From: Caulobacter sp. Root1455
GTDB taxonomy: Bacteria; Pseudomonadota; Alphaproteobacteria; Caulobacterales; Caulobacteraceae
Length of the DNA: 64,000 nt
Reading direction: 5' to 3'
NCBI RefSeq assembly: GCF_001426905.1
Contig: NZ_LMFQ01000007.1
Span: 27,235 to 91,234, forward strand
The position numbers and the translations under genes were made by a program. How positions within the stretch are numbered: the stretch's first letter is position 1; every line of letters begins with the position of its first letter. Shown here one piece after another: positions 55,105 through 64,000 of the stretch. A model generated the notes under the pieces. The model saw only the letters and a program-made list of their open reading frames with translations. It searched no databases and had not been told where the DNA came from.

Positions 55105-56101
55105 GCTGGAGATCCTTCGTACGTTCGCGGCGGGCGGCCTCGAGCCGCATCAGCAGGTCGGCGGCCACCGAGACGGCGATCACCTCGGGAGCCTTGTTCT
55201 TCAGGTGCGGCAGGCCGATCGGGCAGGTGACGCGGGACACCGTCCCGTCGCCGAAGCCGTCCTTGCGCAGCCGGCTCAGGAACCGTGCCTTCTTGGTGTC
55301 CGATCCGATCAGGCCCAGATAGCCGAACGCTCCGCCGGCCAGGGCCGACGAGGTCAGGGCGTAGTCCAGATTATGGTCGTGGGTCATGACCAGGATATAG
55401 GCGTCGGGCCCCGCGCCCATGGCGGCGGCGGCCAGCTCGGCGGCCGTCCCGACCGTCACGCCGGGAAATTCGGCGGTCTCGGGGCGGGTGTCGTACCAGG
55501 CCAGGCGGAACGGCAGCGGCTCCAGGGCCCGGGCCACGGCCTGGCCCACATGGCCGGCCCCGAACAGCAGCACCGGCGGGCGCGGCAGGTCCTGCGGCTC
55601 GACCAGCACGTCGCCCAGCGTCGGCCGCGCCCCGCGCGTCGTCGCCGGCTCGCCCGCCAGGGTGATCGTCGCCCCCTCGGGACTAGACGCCGCGACCGGA
55701 GCGACGGTCTTGGTCAGGGCGCCGGGGTTGAAGCGGGTGCGGACCTCGAAGGGCTGGTCGGCGTCCAGGCGGCGCGCGGCGTCGGTCAGCCAGTCGACGG
55801 CGGTCTTGTCCAGGCGCTCGATCAGCAGCCGCACGCGGCCGCCGCAGCATTGAGCCAGCAGCGGGCCCAGCGGATAGTCCTGCAGGGCGAAGTGGACCTC
55901 CGTCAGCAGCATGCGCCGCGCCTGGTCGGCGACCTGGTGCTCCAGATTGCCGCCGCCGATCGTGCCGGCCTGACCGTCGGCCCAGACCACCATCTTGGTC
56001 CCGGCGTCGCGCGGCGCCGAGCCCTCGGTGGCGAGGATCGTGACCAGGGCGACGGGCTGATCCTCGGCCAGACGCGCGAGGGATTGGCGGGCCCAGTTCA
56101 T
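55091..56101 (-). CDS. xdhC: Xanthine dehydrogenase accessory protein XdhC
   Basis: This 336-residue protein binds molybdenum cofactor and helps insert its sulphurated form into XdhB. Family segments are LVTILATEGSAPRDAGTKMV, GTIGGGNLEHQV, and a C-terminal Rossmann part (LLFGAGHVGQAVARAL, LGLIGSDTKKARF, CPIGLP). It lies 42 bases downstream of xdhB and overlaps guaD. Its presence supports an active molybdoenzyme. Confidence 0.93.
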   Translation of the reverse strand: MNWARQSLARLAEDQPVALVTILATEGSAPRDAGTKMVVWADGQAGTIGGGNLEHQVADQARRMLLTEVHFALQDYPLGPLLAQCCGGRVRLLIERLDKTAVDWLTDAARRLDADQPFEVRTRFNPGALTKTVAPVAASSPEGATITLAGEPATTRGARPTLGDVLVEPQDLPRPPVLLFGAGHVGQAVARALEPLPFRLAWYDTRPETAEFPGVTVGTAAELAAAAMGAGPDAYILVMTHDHNLDYALTSSALAGGAFGYLGLIGSDTKKARFLSRLRKDGFGDGTVSRVTCPIGLPHLKNKAPEVIAVSVAADLLMRLEAARRERTKDLQLASL

Positions 56102-56143
56102 GCGCCCTCTCCCATTGGGAGAGGGAGGATGTAGGTCGCCGCC

Positions 56144-58483
56144 CTAACCAAGACCGCCCCTCCGCTTGACGTCCTCGACCGCCATCAGGATCCGCTCGGG
56201 CGTCGCCGGCGCGTCCAGGTTCGGGAACACCTTGTGGTCGGCCACCGAGGCCACCGCCCGGTTCACCGCCGACAGCACCGACAAGGCCAGCATCAGCGGC
56301 GGCTCGCCCACGGCCTTGGAGCGATGGACCGTCTCCTCGACGTTGCGACCCGGCTCCCACAGGGCGATGTTCATCACCGCCGGCCGGTCGCCGCAGGTGG
56401 GAATCTTGTAGGTCGAGGGGGCGTGGGTCAGCAGGCGGCCGTCGGCGCTGAACACCAGCTCCTCGGTGGTCAGCCAGCCCATGCCCTGGATGAAACCGCC
56501 CTCGATCTGGCCCAGGTCGATGGCGGGGTTCAGCGAGCGGCCGGCGTCGTGCAGGATGTCGGCCCGGGTGACCTTCATCTCGCCGGTCAGGGTGTCGATC
56601 AGCACCTCGCTGCAGGCCGCGCCGTAGGCGAAATAGTAGAACGGCCGGCCGGTGTGGGTGGCGCGGTCGTAGTGAATCTTGGGCGTGGCGTAGAAGCCGG
56701 TGGACGACAGCGACACCCGGGCCAGGTGCGCCTGGCGGCACAGGACCTCGAACGGGATCAGCGTCTCCCCGGCCCGCAGGCCTTGCGGCGTGAATTCGAC
56801 GGCGCTCTTCAGGCAGCCCCATTTCATGGCCGCGAACTCGACCAGCCGCGTCTTGATCGTGTTGGCCGCCTTCAGCGCCGCCATCCCGTTCAGGTCCGTG
56901 CCCGACGAGGCCGCCGTGGCCGAGGTGTTGGGCACCTTGTCGGTGACGGTCGAGGTCACCTTCACGCGCGACACGTCGACCTTGAAGGCCTCGGCGACGA
57001 TCTGGGCGACCTTGACGAACAGCCCCTGCCCCATCTCGGTGCCGCCGTGGTTCAGCAGGATCGAGCCGTCGGCATAGAGGTGGATCAGCGCCCCGGCCTG
57101 GTTCAGGTGGGTGGTGGTGAACGAGATCCCGAACTTCACCGGCGTCAGGGCCAGGCCCTTCTTCAGCACCGGGCTCTTGGCGTTGTAGGCGTCGATCTCG
57201 CGCTGGCGGTCCTCGTAGTCGCAGGACGCCGCCAGTTCGGCCAGCAGCTGGGGCGCGACATTGTCCTCGACCGTCTGGTGATAGGGCGTCAGGTTGCGCC
57301 CCTCGCCGCCATAGAGATTTCGCCGGCGCACCTCCAGCGGATCCAGCCCCGCGGCCTGGGCGACCGCGTCCATCACCCGCTCGATCGCCGCCATGCCCTG
57401 CGGACCGCCGAACCCCCGGAACGCGGTGTTCGACACCGTGTGGGTCTTGAAGCGGTGCGAGACGATCTCGACGGCCGGCAGGAAGTAGCAGTTGTCGACG
57501 TGGAACATCGCCCGGTCGTTGATGGCCATCGACAGGTCGGTGGTGGAACCGCAGCGCGAGGCCAGCTCGAGCGCCAGCCCCCTCAACCGGCCCTCGTCGT
57601 CGAAGCCGACGTCGTAGGCGATCTCGAAGTCATGCCGCTTGCCGGTCATGACCATGTCCTCGTCGCGATCGGGCCGGGCCTTGGCCGGGCGGCCGGTCTT
57701 GACCGCCACGAGGGCGGCGGCGGCGGCGAACAGCGAGGCCTGGGTCTCCTTGCCGCCGAACCCGCCGCCCATTCGGCGGACCTCGACGGTCACCGAGGTG
57801 TGCGGCACGTCCAGCACCCGGGCGACCAGGTGCTGGACCTCGCTGGGATGTTGGGTCGACGACCAGACGTGGAGGTCGCCGCCCTCGCCCGGCGTGGCCA
57901 GGGCGACCTGGCCCTCGAGATAGAAATGGTCCTGACCGCCGATGGCGAACACGCCTCGCAGCCGCCGGGGCGAGGCGGCCAGGGCGGCGGCCGCGTCGCC
58001 GCGCGCCATGCGCTGGCTGGCCTCGATCTTCAGATCGGCGTCACGGGCCTGGGCGATGGTGATCGCGGCGGGCAGATCCTCGTACTCGACCACGGCCTTG
58101 GCGGCGGCGGCGCGGGCGGCGGCGATCGAGGTGGCGGCCACCGCGAACAGGCTCTGGCCGACGCAGATCACCTCGCCGTCGGCGAACAACCTGTCGTCGT
58201 GGATCACCGGGCTGACGTCGTTCTCGCCGGGAATGTCCTGGGCGGTCAGCACCGTGACCACGCCGGGCGAGGCGCGCACGGCCGCCAGGTCCATCGACAC
58301 GATCCGGGCGTGGGCCCGCGTGCTCATGCCCAGGTGGACGTGGAGCATGCCGACCGGTTCGGGAATGTCATCGACATAGATCGCCGCGCCCGAGACGTGG
58401 CGCAGGGCGCTGTCGTGCGGCAGCGCGGCGTGAACGCCCTGGAAGACGACCGGTTCGACCAGCTTGGCGCCGGAATCAGCCAT
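56144..58483 (-). CDS. xdhB: Xanthine dehydrogenase molybdenum-binding subunit XdhB
   Basis: This 779-residue molybdopterin subunit oxidises hypoxanthine or xanthine to urate. Cofactor-binding motifs are visible: MGGGFGGKETQ, AFRGFGGPQGM, NHGGTEMGQGL and the catalytic Glu in AVGEPPLMLAL. The N-terminal LRHVSGAAIYVDDI is typical. The reading frame is intact. It overlaps xdhA by 8 bases, and the two-subunit split (A plus B) follows the Rhodobacter arrangement. Confidence 0.96.
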   Translation of the reverse strand: MADSGAKLVEPVVFQGVHAALPHDSALRHVSGAAIYVDDIPEPVGMLHVHLGMSTRAHARIVSMDLAAVRASPGVVTVLTAQDIPGENDVSPVIHDDRLFADGEVICVGQSLFAVAATSIAAARAAAAKAVVEYEDLPAAITIAQARDADLKIEASQRMARGDAAAALAASPRRLRGVFAIGGQDHFYLEGQVALATPGEGGDLHVWSSTQHPSEVQHLVARVLDVPHTSVTVEVRRMGGGFGGKETQASLFAAAAALVAVKTGRPAKARPDRDEDMVMTGKRHDFEIAYDVGFDDEGRLRGLALELASRCGSTTDLSMAINDRAMFHVDNCYFLPAVEIVSHRFKTHTVSNTAFRGFGGPQGMAAIERVMDAVAQAAGLDPLEVRRRNLYGGEGRNLTPYHQTVEDNVAPQLLAELAASCDYEDRQREIDAYNAKSPVLKKGLALTPVKFGISFTTTHLNQAGALIHLYADGSILLNHGGTEMGQGLFVKVAQIVAEAFKVDVSRVKVTSTVTDKVPNTSATAASSGTDLNGMAALKAANTIKTRLVEFAAMKWGCLKSAVEFTPQGLRAGETLIPFEVLCRQAHLARVSLSSTGFYATPKIHYDRATHTGRPFYYFAYGAACSEVLIDTLTGEMKVTRADILHDAGRSLNPAIDLGQIEGGFIQGMGWLTTEELVFSADGRLLTHAPSTYKIPTCGDRPAVMNIALWEPGRNVEETVHRSKAVGEPPLMLALSVLSAVNRAVASVADHKVFPNLDAPATPERILMAVEDVKRRGGLG

Positions 58484-59951
58484 GGGCCGCCCCCAAGGCG
58501 TACGTCTGCACGCGGGTTTCGAGATCCGGCCGGGCGGACTCGATGAACACCTTGCGCAGCATGTTGCCGGCCGTCAGGGCGCGATAGGCGGCCGAGGCGC
58601 GGGCGTCGGTCAGGGGCCTGAAGTCGCCGGTCAGGGCCTCGACGGCGGCGTGGATCGTGGCCCGGTTCCACGGCTGGCCGACCAGGGCGGCCTCGCAGGC
58701 GACGGCCCGCTTCGGCGTGCCGGCCATGCCGCCATAGGCGATGCGGGCGCTGGTCACGACCTCATCCTGGATCTGGATGTTGAACGCCCCGCAGACCGCC
58801 GAAATGTCCTGGTCGAAGCGCTTGGACAGTTTGAAGACCTTGAACATCGCGCCGGGTCGCGGATCGGGAACCCGCACCGCTTCGACGAATTCACCCGGCC
58901 GGCGGTCCTGCTTGCCATAGGCGATGAAGAAGTCCTCCAGCGGCAGGGTTCGCCGCTCGTTCCAGTGGTGCAGCACCAGCTCCGCGCCCAGCGCGATCAG
59001 GGCCGGCGGCATGTCGCCGATCGGCGAGCCGTTGGCGATGTTGCCGCCGATCGTGCCGCTGTTGCGCACCTGGGTCGAACCCAGCCGGCGCATCATCGCG
59101 CCCAGGTCGGGATAGAGTTCGCCCAGCGTTTCCAGGGCGTCGGCATAGCGCACGCCGGCGCCGATGCGCAGCCCACCGTCCTCGCGGGCGACGGTCTTGA
59201 GTTCCTCCACCCGACCGATGTCGATCAGGGTCTTGAGCGGCTTGCGAAGCTTGGTGACCCACAGGCCGATGTCGGTGGCCCCGGCCACGACCACGGCGTC
59301 CGGATAGGCCGCGTAGGTCTTGGCCAGCTCGTCCACGCTCAAAGGCGCGAACCAGCGCCGGGTCAGGCCGGCGATCGGGTCGGCGTAGTCCAGGCTCAGG
59401 GCCTCGTCGCGCTTCAATCCCGCCAGCTTGTCGGCCACGTCCGGAGCCGCCTCGGGAATGATGGTCTCGGCCGCCGCGATGATCGGGCCATAGCCGGTGC
59501 AGCGGCACAGGTTGCCCGCCAGCACCTCGTCGACCGGCGCGTCGGCGCCCTTGGCCGCGACCGCCCGTCCGTACAGCGACATGACGATGCCCGGCGTGCA
59601 GAAGCCGCATTGCGAGCCGTGGTGCTCGACCATCGCCGCCTGCACCGGATGCGGCTCGTCCTTGGCGCCATTCTTTCTGGCGACGCCCTCGACGGTGATC
59701 ACCGCCTTGCCGTCCAGCATCGGCACGAACTGGATGCAGCTGTTGACCGCCCGCCAGGAAACTTTCCGATCGGCCGCCTCGCCCTCCAGTTCGCCGACCA
59801 GCACCGTGCACGACCCGCAGTCGCCCTCGGCGCAGCCTTCCTTGGTCCCGGTGCGCCGCAGGTCGCCGCGCAGATGCTCCAGCAGCGTGCGGGTGGGGTC
59901 GACGCCCTCGGCCTCGACCACCTCGCCGTTCAGCAGGAAGCGCACCGCCAT
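58476..59951 (-). CDS. xdhA: Xanthine dehydrogenase FAD/iron-sulphur subunit XdhA
   Basis: This 491-residue subunit carries two 2Fe-2S clusters and FAD. The plant-type cluster cysteines are at 40, 45 and 48 (EGCAEGDCGSC) plus NSCIQF; the second cluster is in QCGFCTPG and LCRCTGYGP. The FAD domain has VVAGATDIGLWVTK and GTIGGNIANGSPIGDMP. It passes electrons from the molybdenum site of XdhB to NAD. It starts one base after the hiuH stop. Confidence 0.96.
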   Translation of the reverse strand: MAVRFLLNGEVVEAEGVDPTRTLLEHLRGDLRRTGTKEGCAEGDCGSCTVLVGELEGEAADRKVSWRAVNSCIQFVPMLDGKAVITVEGVARKNGAKDEPHPVQAAMVEHHGSQCGFCTPGIVMSLYGRAVAAKGADAPVDEVLAGNLCRCTGYGPIIAAAETIIPEAAPDVADKLAGLKRDEALSLDYADPIAGLTRRWFAPLSVDELAKTYAAYPDAVVVAGATDIGLWVTKLRKPLKTLIDIGRVEELKTVAREDGGLRIGAGVRYADALETLGELYPDLGAMMRRLGSTQVRNSGTIGGNIANGSPIGDMPPALIALGAELVLHHWNERRTLPLEDFFIAYGKQDRRPGEFVEAVRVPDPRPGAMFKVFKLSKRFDQDISAVCGAFNIQIQDEVVTSARIAYGGMAGTPKRAVACEAALVGQPWNRATIHAAVEALTGDFRPLTDARASAAYRALTAGNMLRKVFIESARPDLETRVQTYALGAAHG

Positions 59952-59952
59952 C

Positions 59953-60300
59953 TCAGCTGCCCCGGTAGGTGGAATAGCCGAACGGCGAGACCAGCAGCGG
60001 GACGTGGTGGTGCTGGGTCGGATCGGCCACCGCGAAATCGATCACCACCACGTCCAGGAACGGCGGATCGCTGACGACCGCGCCCGAAGTCTTGAAATAG
60101 TCGGCCACCGCGAACTCCAGGCGATAGCCGCCGACCGCCAGATCCTCGCCCGCGACCAGCCGCGCCCGGCCGTCGGCGTCGGTGCGGGTTTCGCTCAGCA
60201 GGCTGACCTCTCCCCCGCGCCGGGCGAAAACCCGCACGACGACCTCCGCCGCCGGGCGGCCGGCCGCCGTGTCGAGGATGTGGGTGGTCAGGCCGCTCAT
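59953..60300 (-). CDS. hiuH: 5-hydroxyisourate hydrolase
   Basis: This 115-residue transthyretin-related HIU hydrolase acts on the PuuD product. It begins MSGLTTHILDTAAGRPA and ends with the diagnostic YRGS. Central histidine and arginine residues (HHHVPLLVSPFGYSTYRGS end) form the active site at the tetramer channel. It is the first gene of the xdhABC-guaD operon, with site C about 170 bases upstream. Confidence 0.95.
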   Translation of the reverse strand: MSGLTTHILDTAAGRPAAEVVVRVFARRGGEVSLLSETRTDADGRARLVAGEDLAVGGYRLEFAVADYFKTSGAVVSDPPFLDVVVIDFAVADPTQHHHVPLLVSPFGYSTYRGS

Positions 60301-60678
60301 GCGTTCGTGGTTCCTTGCTCGCCGTCGCCGTGCGCCATTCTAGACCCCCGGGCCTTTCGAGCGATGCTGAAACCGCCTCGCCCGCAAGTCCAGCCCGGAT
60401 GCTCGCCCGCCTCGCCAAGACGGCGAACCGCCTTGCGTGACGGCGTCGGGCGCCCGCCGGATGGGCGTTATATAAGTCTTTTATTACTTAGCGAGCCACC
60501 CGCGATCGCTCGCGCGGCGACCCGAACCGTAAAAAACATGCTTTGACCCTGGGTAAGGTTGGAAAAGCCGCGCCAACACCGGTAGCTAGGCCCTGACGGA
60601 TCGCGACACCGGGCGCCCAGGGGCCCGCACCAGACGATCCGCGCCGCCTTACCTTGCGCAGTCACCGAGGAACGACCG
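60301..60678. other. Divergent regulatory region between hiuH and maeB
   Basis: This is a gap of about 380 bases with no credible gene. It contains the purine-locus element site C (60471-60491) and an AT-rich block around GTTATATAAGTCTTTTATT that could hold the hiuH promoter. The maeB side has TTTGACCCTGGG near 60541, a possible -35, but no clear -10. Confidence 0.55.
60471..60491. promoter_or_regulatory. Candidate purine-locus operator, site C
   Basis: TAAGT and ACTTA (60473-60477, 60486-60490) are inverted arms with 8 bases between. When aligned on TTTTATTACTTA (60479-60490), the flanking bases also match the nested dyad of site A (AAGTCTTTTATTACTT against AAGT-N8-ACTT). It lies in front of the hiuH-xdhABC-guaD operon. 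Confidence 0.55.
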
Positions 60679-62979
60679 ATGGACGAGGATTTCCGTAAAG
60701 CCGCCCTGGACTACCACCGTCTGCCGCGGCCCGGAAAGCTGGCGATCGAGGCCACCAAGCGCATGGCCACCCAGCGCGACCTCGGCCTGGCCTACTCCCC
60801 CGGCGTCGCCGCGCCCTGCGAGGCTATCGCCGCCGATCCCGACTGCGCCCGCGACTACACCGCCCGGGGCAATCTGGTGGCCGTGATCTCCAACGGCACC
60901 GCCGTGCTGGGCCTGGGCAATATCGGCCCGCTGGCCTCCAAGCCGGTGATGGAGGGCAAGGCGGTCCTGTTCAAGAAATTCGCCGGCATCGACGTCTTCG
61001 ACCTGGAGGTCGACGCCGAGGATCCCGACCGCTTCATCGAGGTGGTCGCGGCCCTGGAGCCCACCTTCGGCGGCATCAATCTGGAGGACATCAAGGCTCC
61101 GGAATGCTTCGTCATCGAGCGCAAGCTGCGCGAACGGATGAAGATCCCGGTCTTCCACGACGACCAGCACGGCACCGCCATCGTCTGCGCCGCCGCCGTC
61201 CGCAACGCCCTGGTCGTGCAGGGCAAGACCCTCAAGGACGTCAAGCTGGTCACCTCGGGCGCCGGCGCGGCGGCCCTGGCCTGCGTGGACCTGCTGGTCT
61301 CGATGGGCCTGCCCGTCGAGAACGTCACCCTGACCGACATCAAGGGCGTGGTCCATGCCGGCCGCGAGCCCGACATGCCCGACAACATGGCCCGCTACGC
61401 CCGGCCGACCGACGCGCGGTCGCTGCCCGACGTGCTGCCCGGGGCCGACATCTTCCTGGGCCTGTCGGCGCCCCGCGTGTTCAAGGCCGAGTGGCTGCCG
61501 CTGCTGGCGCCCAATCCGCTGATCCTGGCCATGGCCAATCCCGAGCCGGAGATCCTGCCCGAGCTCGTCGCCGCCCAGCGCCCCGACGCCATCATGGCCA
61601 CGGGCCGCAGCGACTACCCCAACCAGGTCAACAACGTCCTGTGCTTCCCGTTCATCTTCCGCGGCGCGCTCGACGTCGGCGCCTCGGAGATCAACGAGGC
61701 CATGAAGGTGGCGGCCGTCGAGGCGATCGCCGAACTGGCCCGGGCCGAGGCCTCGGAAGTCGTGGCCAGCGCCTATGGCGGCGTCGCCCCGATGTTCGGC
61801 GCCAGCTACATCATCCCCAAGCCGTTCGACCCGCGCCTGATCCTGCAGATCGCGCCCGCCGTGGCCCGGGCGGCCATGGACAGCGGCGTCGCCACCCGGC
61901 CGATCGCCGACTTCGACGCCTATCGCGCCGAGCTGGAGCTGTTCGTCTATCGCTCGGGCCAGCTGATGCGGCCGGTGTTCGAGCGGGCCCGCAAGGCCAC
62001 CAAGACTTCGACGATCCGCGTGGCCTATGCCGAGGGCGAGGACGAACGGGTGCTGCGGGCCGTCCAGACCGTGCTGGACGAGGGTCTCTGCAAGCCCGTG
62101 CTGATCGGCAAGCGCGAGACGATCATCGCCAAGGCCGCCGAGATGGGCCTGCGCCTGGACTTCGACGGTCGCGTCGAGATTCTCGATCCGTCGGCCGACA
62201 AGGCGCTGTTCGCCCCGCTGGTCGAGCGCTACCAGGGCCTGGTCAGCCGTCGGGGCGTGCCGCCCCTGGCCGCCGAGCGCCGGGTGACCAACCGCCGGAC
62301 CGTCTCGGCCTCGATGCTGCTGCAGGCCGGCCACGTCGACGCCGCCCTGGTGGGCGGGGCCGGCGACTGGTGGCAGCACATGACCTATGTCCTGCCGATC
62401 ATTCCCAAAAGCGAGAACGTCGGCCGCGTCTACGCCCTGTCGGCCCTGATCATCGACAACGGCACGCTGTTCTTCTGCGACACCCACGTGAACGTCGACC
62501 CGACCGCCGAGCAGGTGGCCGAGATGACCCTGCTGGCCGCCGAGTCCGTGCGGCGCTTCGGCCTGACGCCCAAGGCGGCTCTGCTGTCGCACTCCAGCTT
62601 CGGGGCGTCGAACTCGCCGACCGCCCGGAAGATGCGCGAGGCCCTGGCCCTGGTGCGCGAGCGCGCGCCGGAGCTCGAGGTCGATGGCGAGATGCACGCC
62701 GACGCCGCCCTCTCCCAGGCCCTGCGCGACCGCCTGGTGCATGACAGCGCCCTGAAGGGCTCGGCCAACCTGCTGGTCATGCCCACCCTGGACGCGGCCA
62801 ACATCGCCCTGACCCTGCTCAGCGCCGCCACCGAGGGCCTGTTGGTCGGGCCCGTGCTGCTGGGCATGAGCCGGCCGCTGCATGTGCTGACGCCCAGCGT
62901 CACCGCGCGCGGCATCGCCAACATGACCGCTCTGGCGGTGAACCAGGCGGCCGCCGAGCGCGAGCTTCGGCGGGCCTAG
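60679..62979 (+). CDS. maeB: NADP-dependent malic enzyme fused to phosphotransacetylase-like domain
   Basis: This 766-residue protein decarboxylates malate to pyruvate. Residues 1-430 are the malic-enzyme part ([26 protein letters not shown]-site [13 protein letters not shown]). Residues 440-766 are a phosphate acetyl/butyryl transferase-like domain ([20 protein letters not shown], and FADTHVN-like end [17 protein letters not shown]). This fusion is the normal MaeB form in alphaproteobacteria; the C-terminal part is thought to be regulatory. It is monocistronic. Confidence 0.96.
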   Translation: MDEDFRKAALDYHRLPRPGKLAIEATKRMATQRDLGLAYSPGVAAPCEAIAADPDCARDYTARGNLVAVISNGTAVLGLGNIGPLASKPVMEGKAVLFKKFAGIDVFDLEVDAEDPDRFIEVVAALEPTFGGINLEDIKAPECFVIERKLRERMKIPVFHDDQHGTAIVCAAAVRNALVVQGKTLKDVKLVTSGAGAAALACVDLLVSMGLPVENVTLTDIKGVVHAGREPDMPDNMARYARPTDARSLPDVLPGADIFLGLSAPRVFKAEWLPLLAPNPLILAMANPEPEILPELVAAQRPDAIMATGRSDYPNQVNNVLCFPFIFRGALDVGASEINEAMKVAAVEAIAELARAEASEVVASAYGGVAPMFGASYIIPKPFDPRLILQIAPAVARAAMDSGVATRPIADFDAYRAELELFVYRSGQLMRPVFERARKATKTSTIRVAYAEGEDERVLRAVQTVLDEGLCKPVLIGKRETIIAKAAEMGLRLDFDGRVEILDPSADKALFAPLVERYQGLVSRRGVPPLAAERRVTNRRTVSASMLLQAGHVDAALVGGAGDWWQHMTYVLPIIPKSENVGRVYALSALIIDNGTLFFCDTHVNVDPTAEQVAEMTLLAAESVRRFGLTPKAALLSHSSFGASNSPTARKMREALALVRERAPELEVDGEMHADAALSQALRDRLVHDSALKGSANLLVMPTLDAANIALTLLSAATEGLLVGPVLLGMSRPLHVLTPSVTARGIANMTALAVNQAAAERELRRA

Positions 62980-63010
62980 AAGCCCCTTCATCGGCCCGGT
63001 CGCGGACACG

Positions 63011-63070
63011 AAAAAGCCCCGCAGAAGCCCTTCCACCGTCTCAGCGACGGGGAAAGGCTCCGGCGGGGCC
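63011..63070 (-). terminator. Terminator of the cold-shock protein gene
   Basis: On the minus strand, GCCCCGC at 63069-63063 pairs with GCGGGGC at 63022-63016, with a further inner helix, and TTTTTCGTG follows. It lies 57 bases past the csp stop. On the plus strand it would be the end of maeB, but that side lacks a U-run. Confidence 0.75.
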
Positions 63071-63126
63071 TAATTCGGGGGTCGAAAGATCGGCCGAACG
63101 CTCCGCGTCCGGCCTGATTCCGATCC

Positions 63127-63672
63127 TTAGAGGATGCGCAGGTTGCCGGCCGAGGTCTTGCCCGAGCGGCGGTCCTGTTCCAGTTCGTAACCGACTTGCT
63201 GGCCTTCGTTCAGGCCGCGCAGGCCGGCGCGTTCAACGGCCGAGATGTGCACGAAGATGTCGCCGCCGCCATTGTCCGGTTGGATGAAGCCGAAGCCCTT
63301 GGTGGTGTTGAACCACTTCACAACGCCGGTGCCGGCTTCGCCCGTGCCGCCGCCGCCGCCGCCGCCGCCGTAACCGCCGCCACGAGGCGCGTCATAGCCG
63401 CCGCCGCGCGGGGCGCCGAATTCGCGGGCCGGACGGCGGGGAGCCGACGGCGCCGCGCCTTGGCCGGTCACGCGCAGATTGCCGGCCGAGGTCTTGCCCG
63501 AGCGACGATCTTCTTCCAGCTCGTATGCCACCTGATCACCTTCGTTCAGGCCCGACAGACCCGAACGTTCAACCGCGGCGATGTGGACGAACACGTCCTG
63601 GCCGCCGTCCTCGGGCTGAATGAAACCAAAGCCCTTGGCCGGGTTGAACCACTTAACGACACCGTTCGCCAT
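63127..63672 (-). CDS. Two-domain cold-shock protein
   Basis: This 181-residue protein has two cold-shock domains (about residues 1-68 and 114-181), each with RNP1 KGFGFIQP and RNP2 VFVHI or IFVHI. They are joined by a linker rich in glycine, proline and arginine. Single-domain CspA is the usual form; the double form is typical of Caulobacter and relatives (CspC/CspD). It binds single-stranded RNA and may act in cold or stationary phase. A 230-base 5' leader up to the tRNA gene may carry regulatory RNA structure. Confidence 0.93.
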   Translation of the reverse strand: MANGVVKWFNPAKGFGFIQPEDGGQDVFVHIAAVERSGLSGLNEGDQVAYELEEDRRSGKTSAGNLRVTGQGAAPSAPRRPAREFGAPRGGGYDAPRGGGYGGGGGGGGTGEAGTGVVKWFNTTKGFGFIQPDNGGGDIFVHISAVERAGLRGLNEGQQVGYELEQDRRSGKTSAGNLRIL

Positions 63673-63904
63673 CTTATCCTCAAAACCTCATTCAGCGGGC
63701 CAGTTACCGACCCGCGTCCTTCCATCCTGCTCTCATGACGCAAATTCCAGGAACGCGCTACGGGGTTTGATCGCAGAATCTCAAGCCGAGGCCGGTCCGG
63801 GCGATAAATTTTCGCGTGACACGGGTCGATCGCGACCGAAACGCCACCGGAAGTGGCGCGGGGGCCACACATCGAAGGGCGTCGAGAAGCTTGGCTATAA
63901 GGCT

Positions 63905-63981
<77 letters not shown>

Positions 63982-64000
63982 GCGAAGAGGGTAGTGATTT

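Noticed and set aside
60649..63036. Open frame of 795 codons opposite maeB
   Set aside because: It is an antisense shadow with biased composition and no motif; maeB is well supported.
63341..63400. Simple GCC/GGC repeat at 63341-63400 as a regulatory tract
   Set aside because: It encodes the glycine-rich linker of the two-domain cold-shock protein and needs no other explanation.

Overview
The window is high-GC, gene-dense DNA from an alphaproteobacterium of the Caulobacterales, most likely a Caulobacter-type organism. The evidence is a fliX/flgI/rod-binding/flbY flagellar block with a sigma-54 promoter and FlbD-like sites, a mraZ-rsmH-ftsL-ftsI-murE division cluster next to rnpB, an alphaproteobacterial LexA box (GTTC-N7-GTTC) before uvrA, a cysteine-poor alphaproteobacterial dksA, and a TonB-dependent receptor inside a catabolic locus. 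No phage, insertion sequence or CRISPR array is visible; the DNA reads as core chromosome.

Layout. 1-5.1 kb: the division/wall cluster on the minus strand, each gene overlapping the next by 4 bases, preceded by three TGGG repeats with a 10-bp period (probable MraZ operator). 5.4-5.8 kb: RNase P RNA. 6-16.4 kb: housekeeping genes (FMN-binding proteins, an AmpD-type amidase, an EamA transporter, a flavin monooxygenase, a Sel1-repeat protein, a DUF3052 protein, enoyl-CoA hydratase, a stand-alone receiver domain, a DUF885 hydrolase, dksA). 16.5-19.1 kb: flagellar genes. 19.4-27 kb: an animal-type haem peroxidase, an ABC-F ATPase, a hybrid histidine kinase and small or secreted proteins. 27-30 kb: uvrA. 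30-37.3 kb: an array of seven paralogous polytopic membrane proteins of unknown function, interrupted only by a glutathione S-transferase on the other strand. 37.4-40.7 kb: trmFO, a secreted protein and a DUF1206 protein.

40.9-60.3 kb is a nearly complete purine-catabolism locus. Nucleosides enter through a nucleoside hydrolase; guanine deaminase and xanthine dehydrogenase (xdhABC) produce urate; cytochrome-linked PuuD, HIU hydrolase and OHCU decarboxylase give allantoin; PuuE and an allantoate amidohydrolase give ureidoglycine; a ureidoglycine-glyoxylate transaminase gives oxalurate, the likely substrate of an HpxX-HpxY-HpxZ-like amidase set, with an acetamidase/formamidase beside it. A TetR regulator is translationally coupled to puuD, and a TonB-dependent receptor sits in the middle.

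The most interesting observation is an AT-rich partly dyadic element (core WTTTMTKACTTR) found once in each of four regulatory regions of this locus: before the allantoate amidohydrolase operon, in the divergent formamidase/hpxX region, before the TonB receptor and before the hiuH-xdh-guaD operon. It probably marks a local purine regulon that includes the receptor, making the receptor a candidate outer-membrane importer for a purine or its breakdown product.

60.7-64 kb: a malic enzyme/phosphotransacetylase fusion, a two-domain cold-shock protein and an initiator tRNA. Four families of long imperfect inverted repeats lie between genes throughout, mostly between convergent genes; one copy supplies the stop codon of an operon gene.
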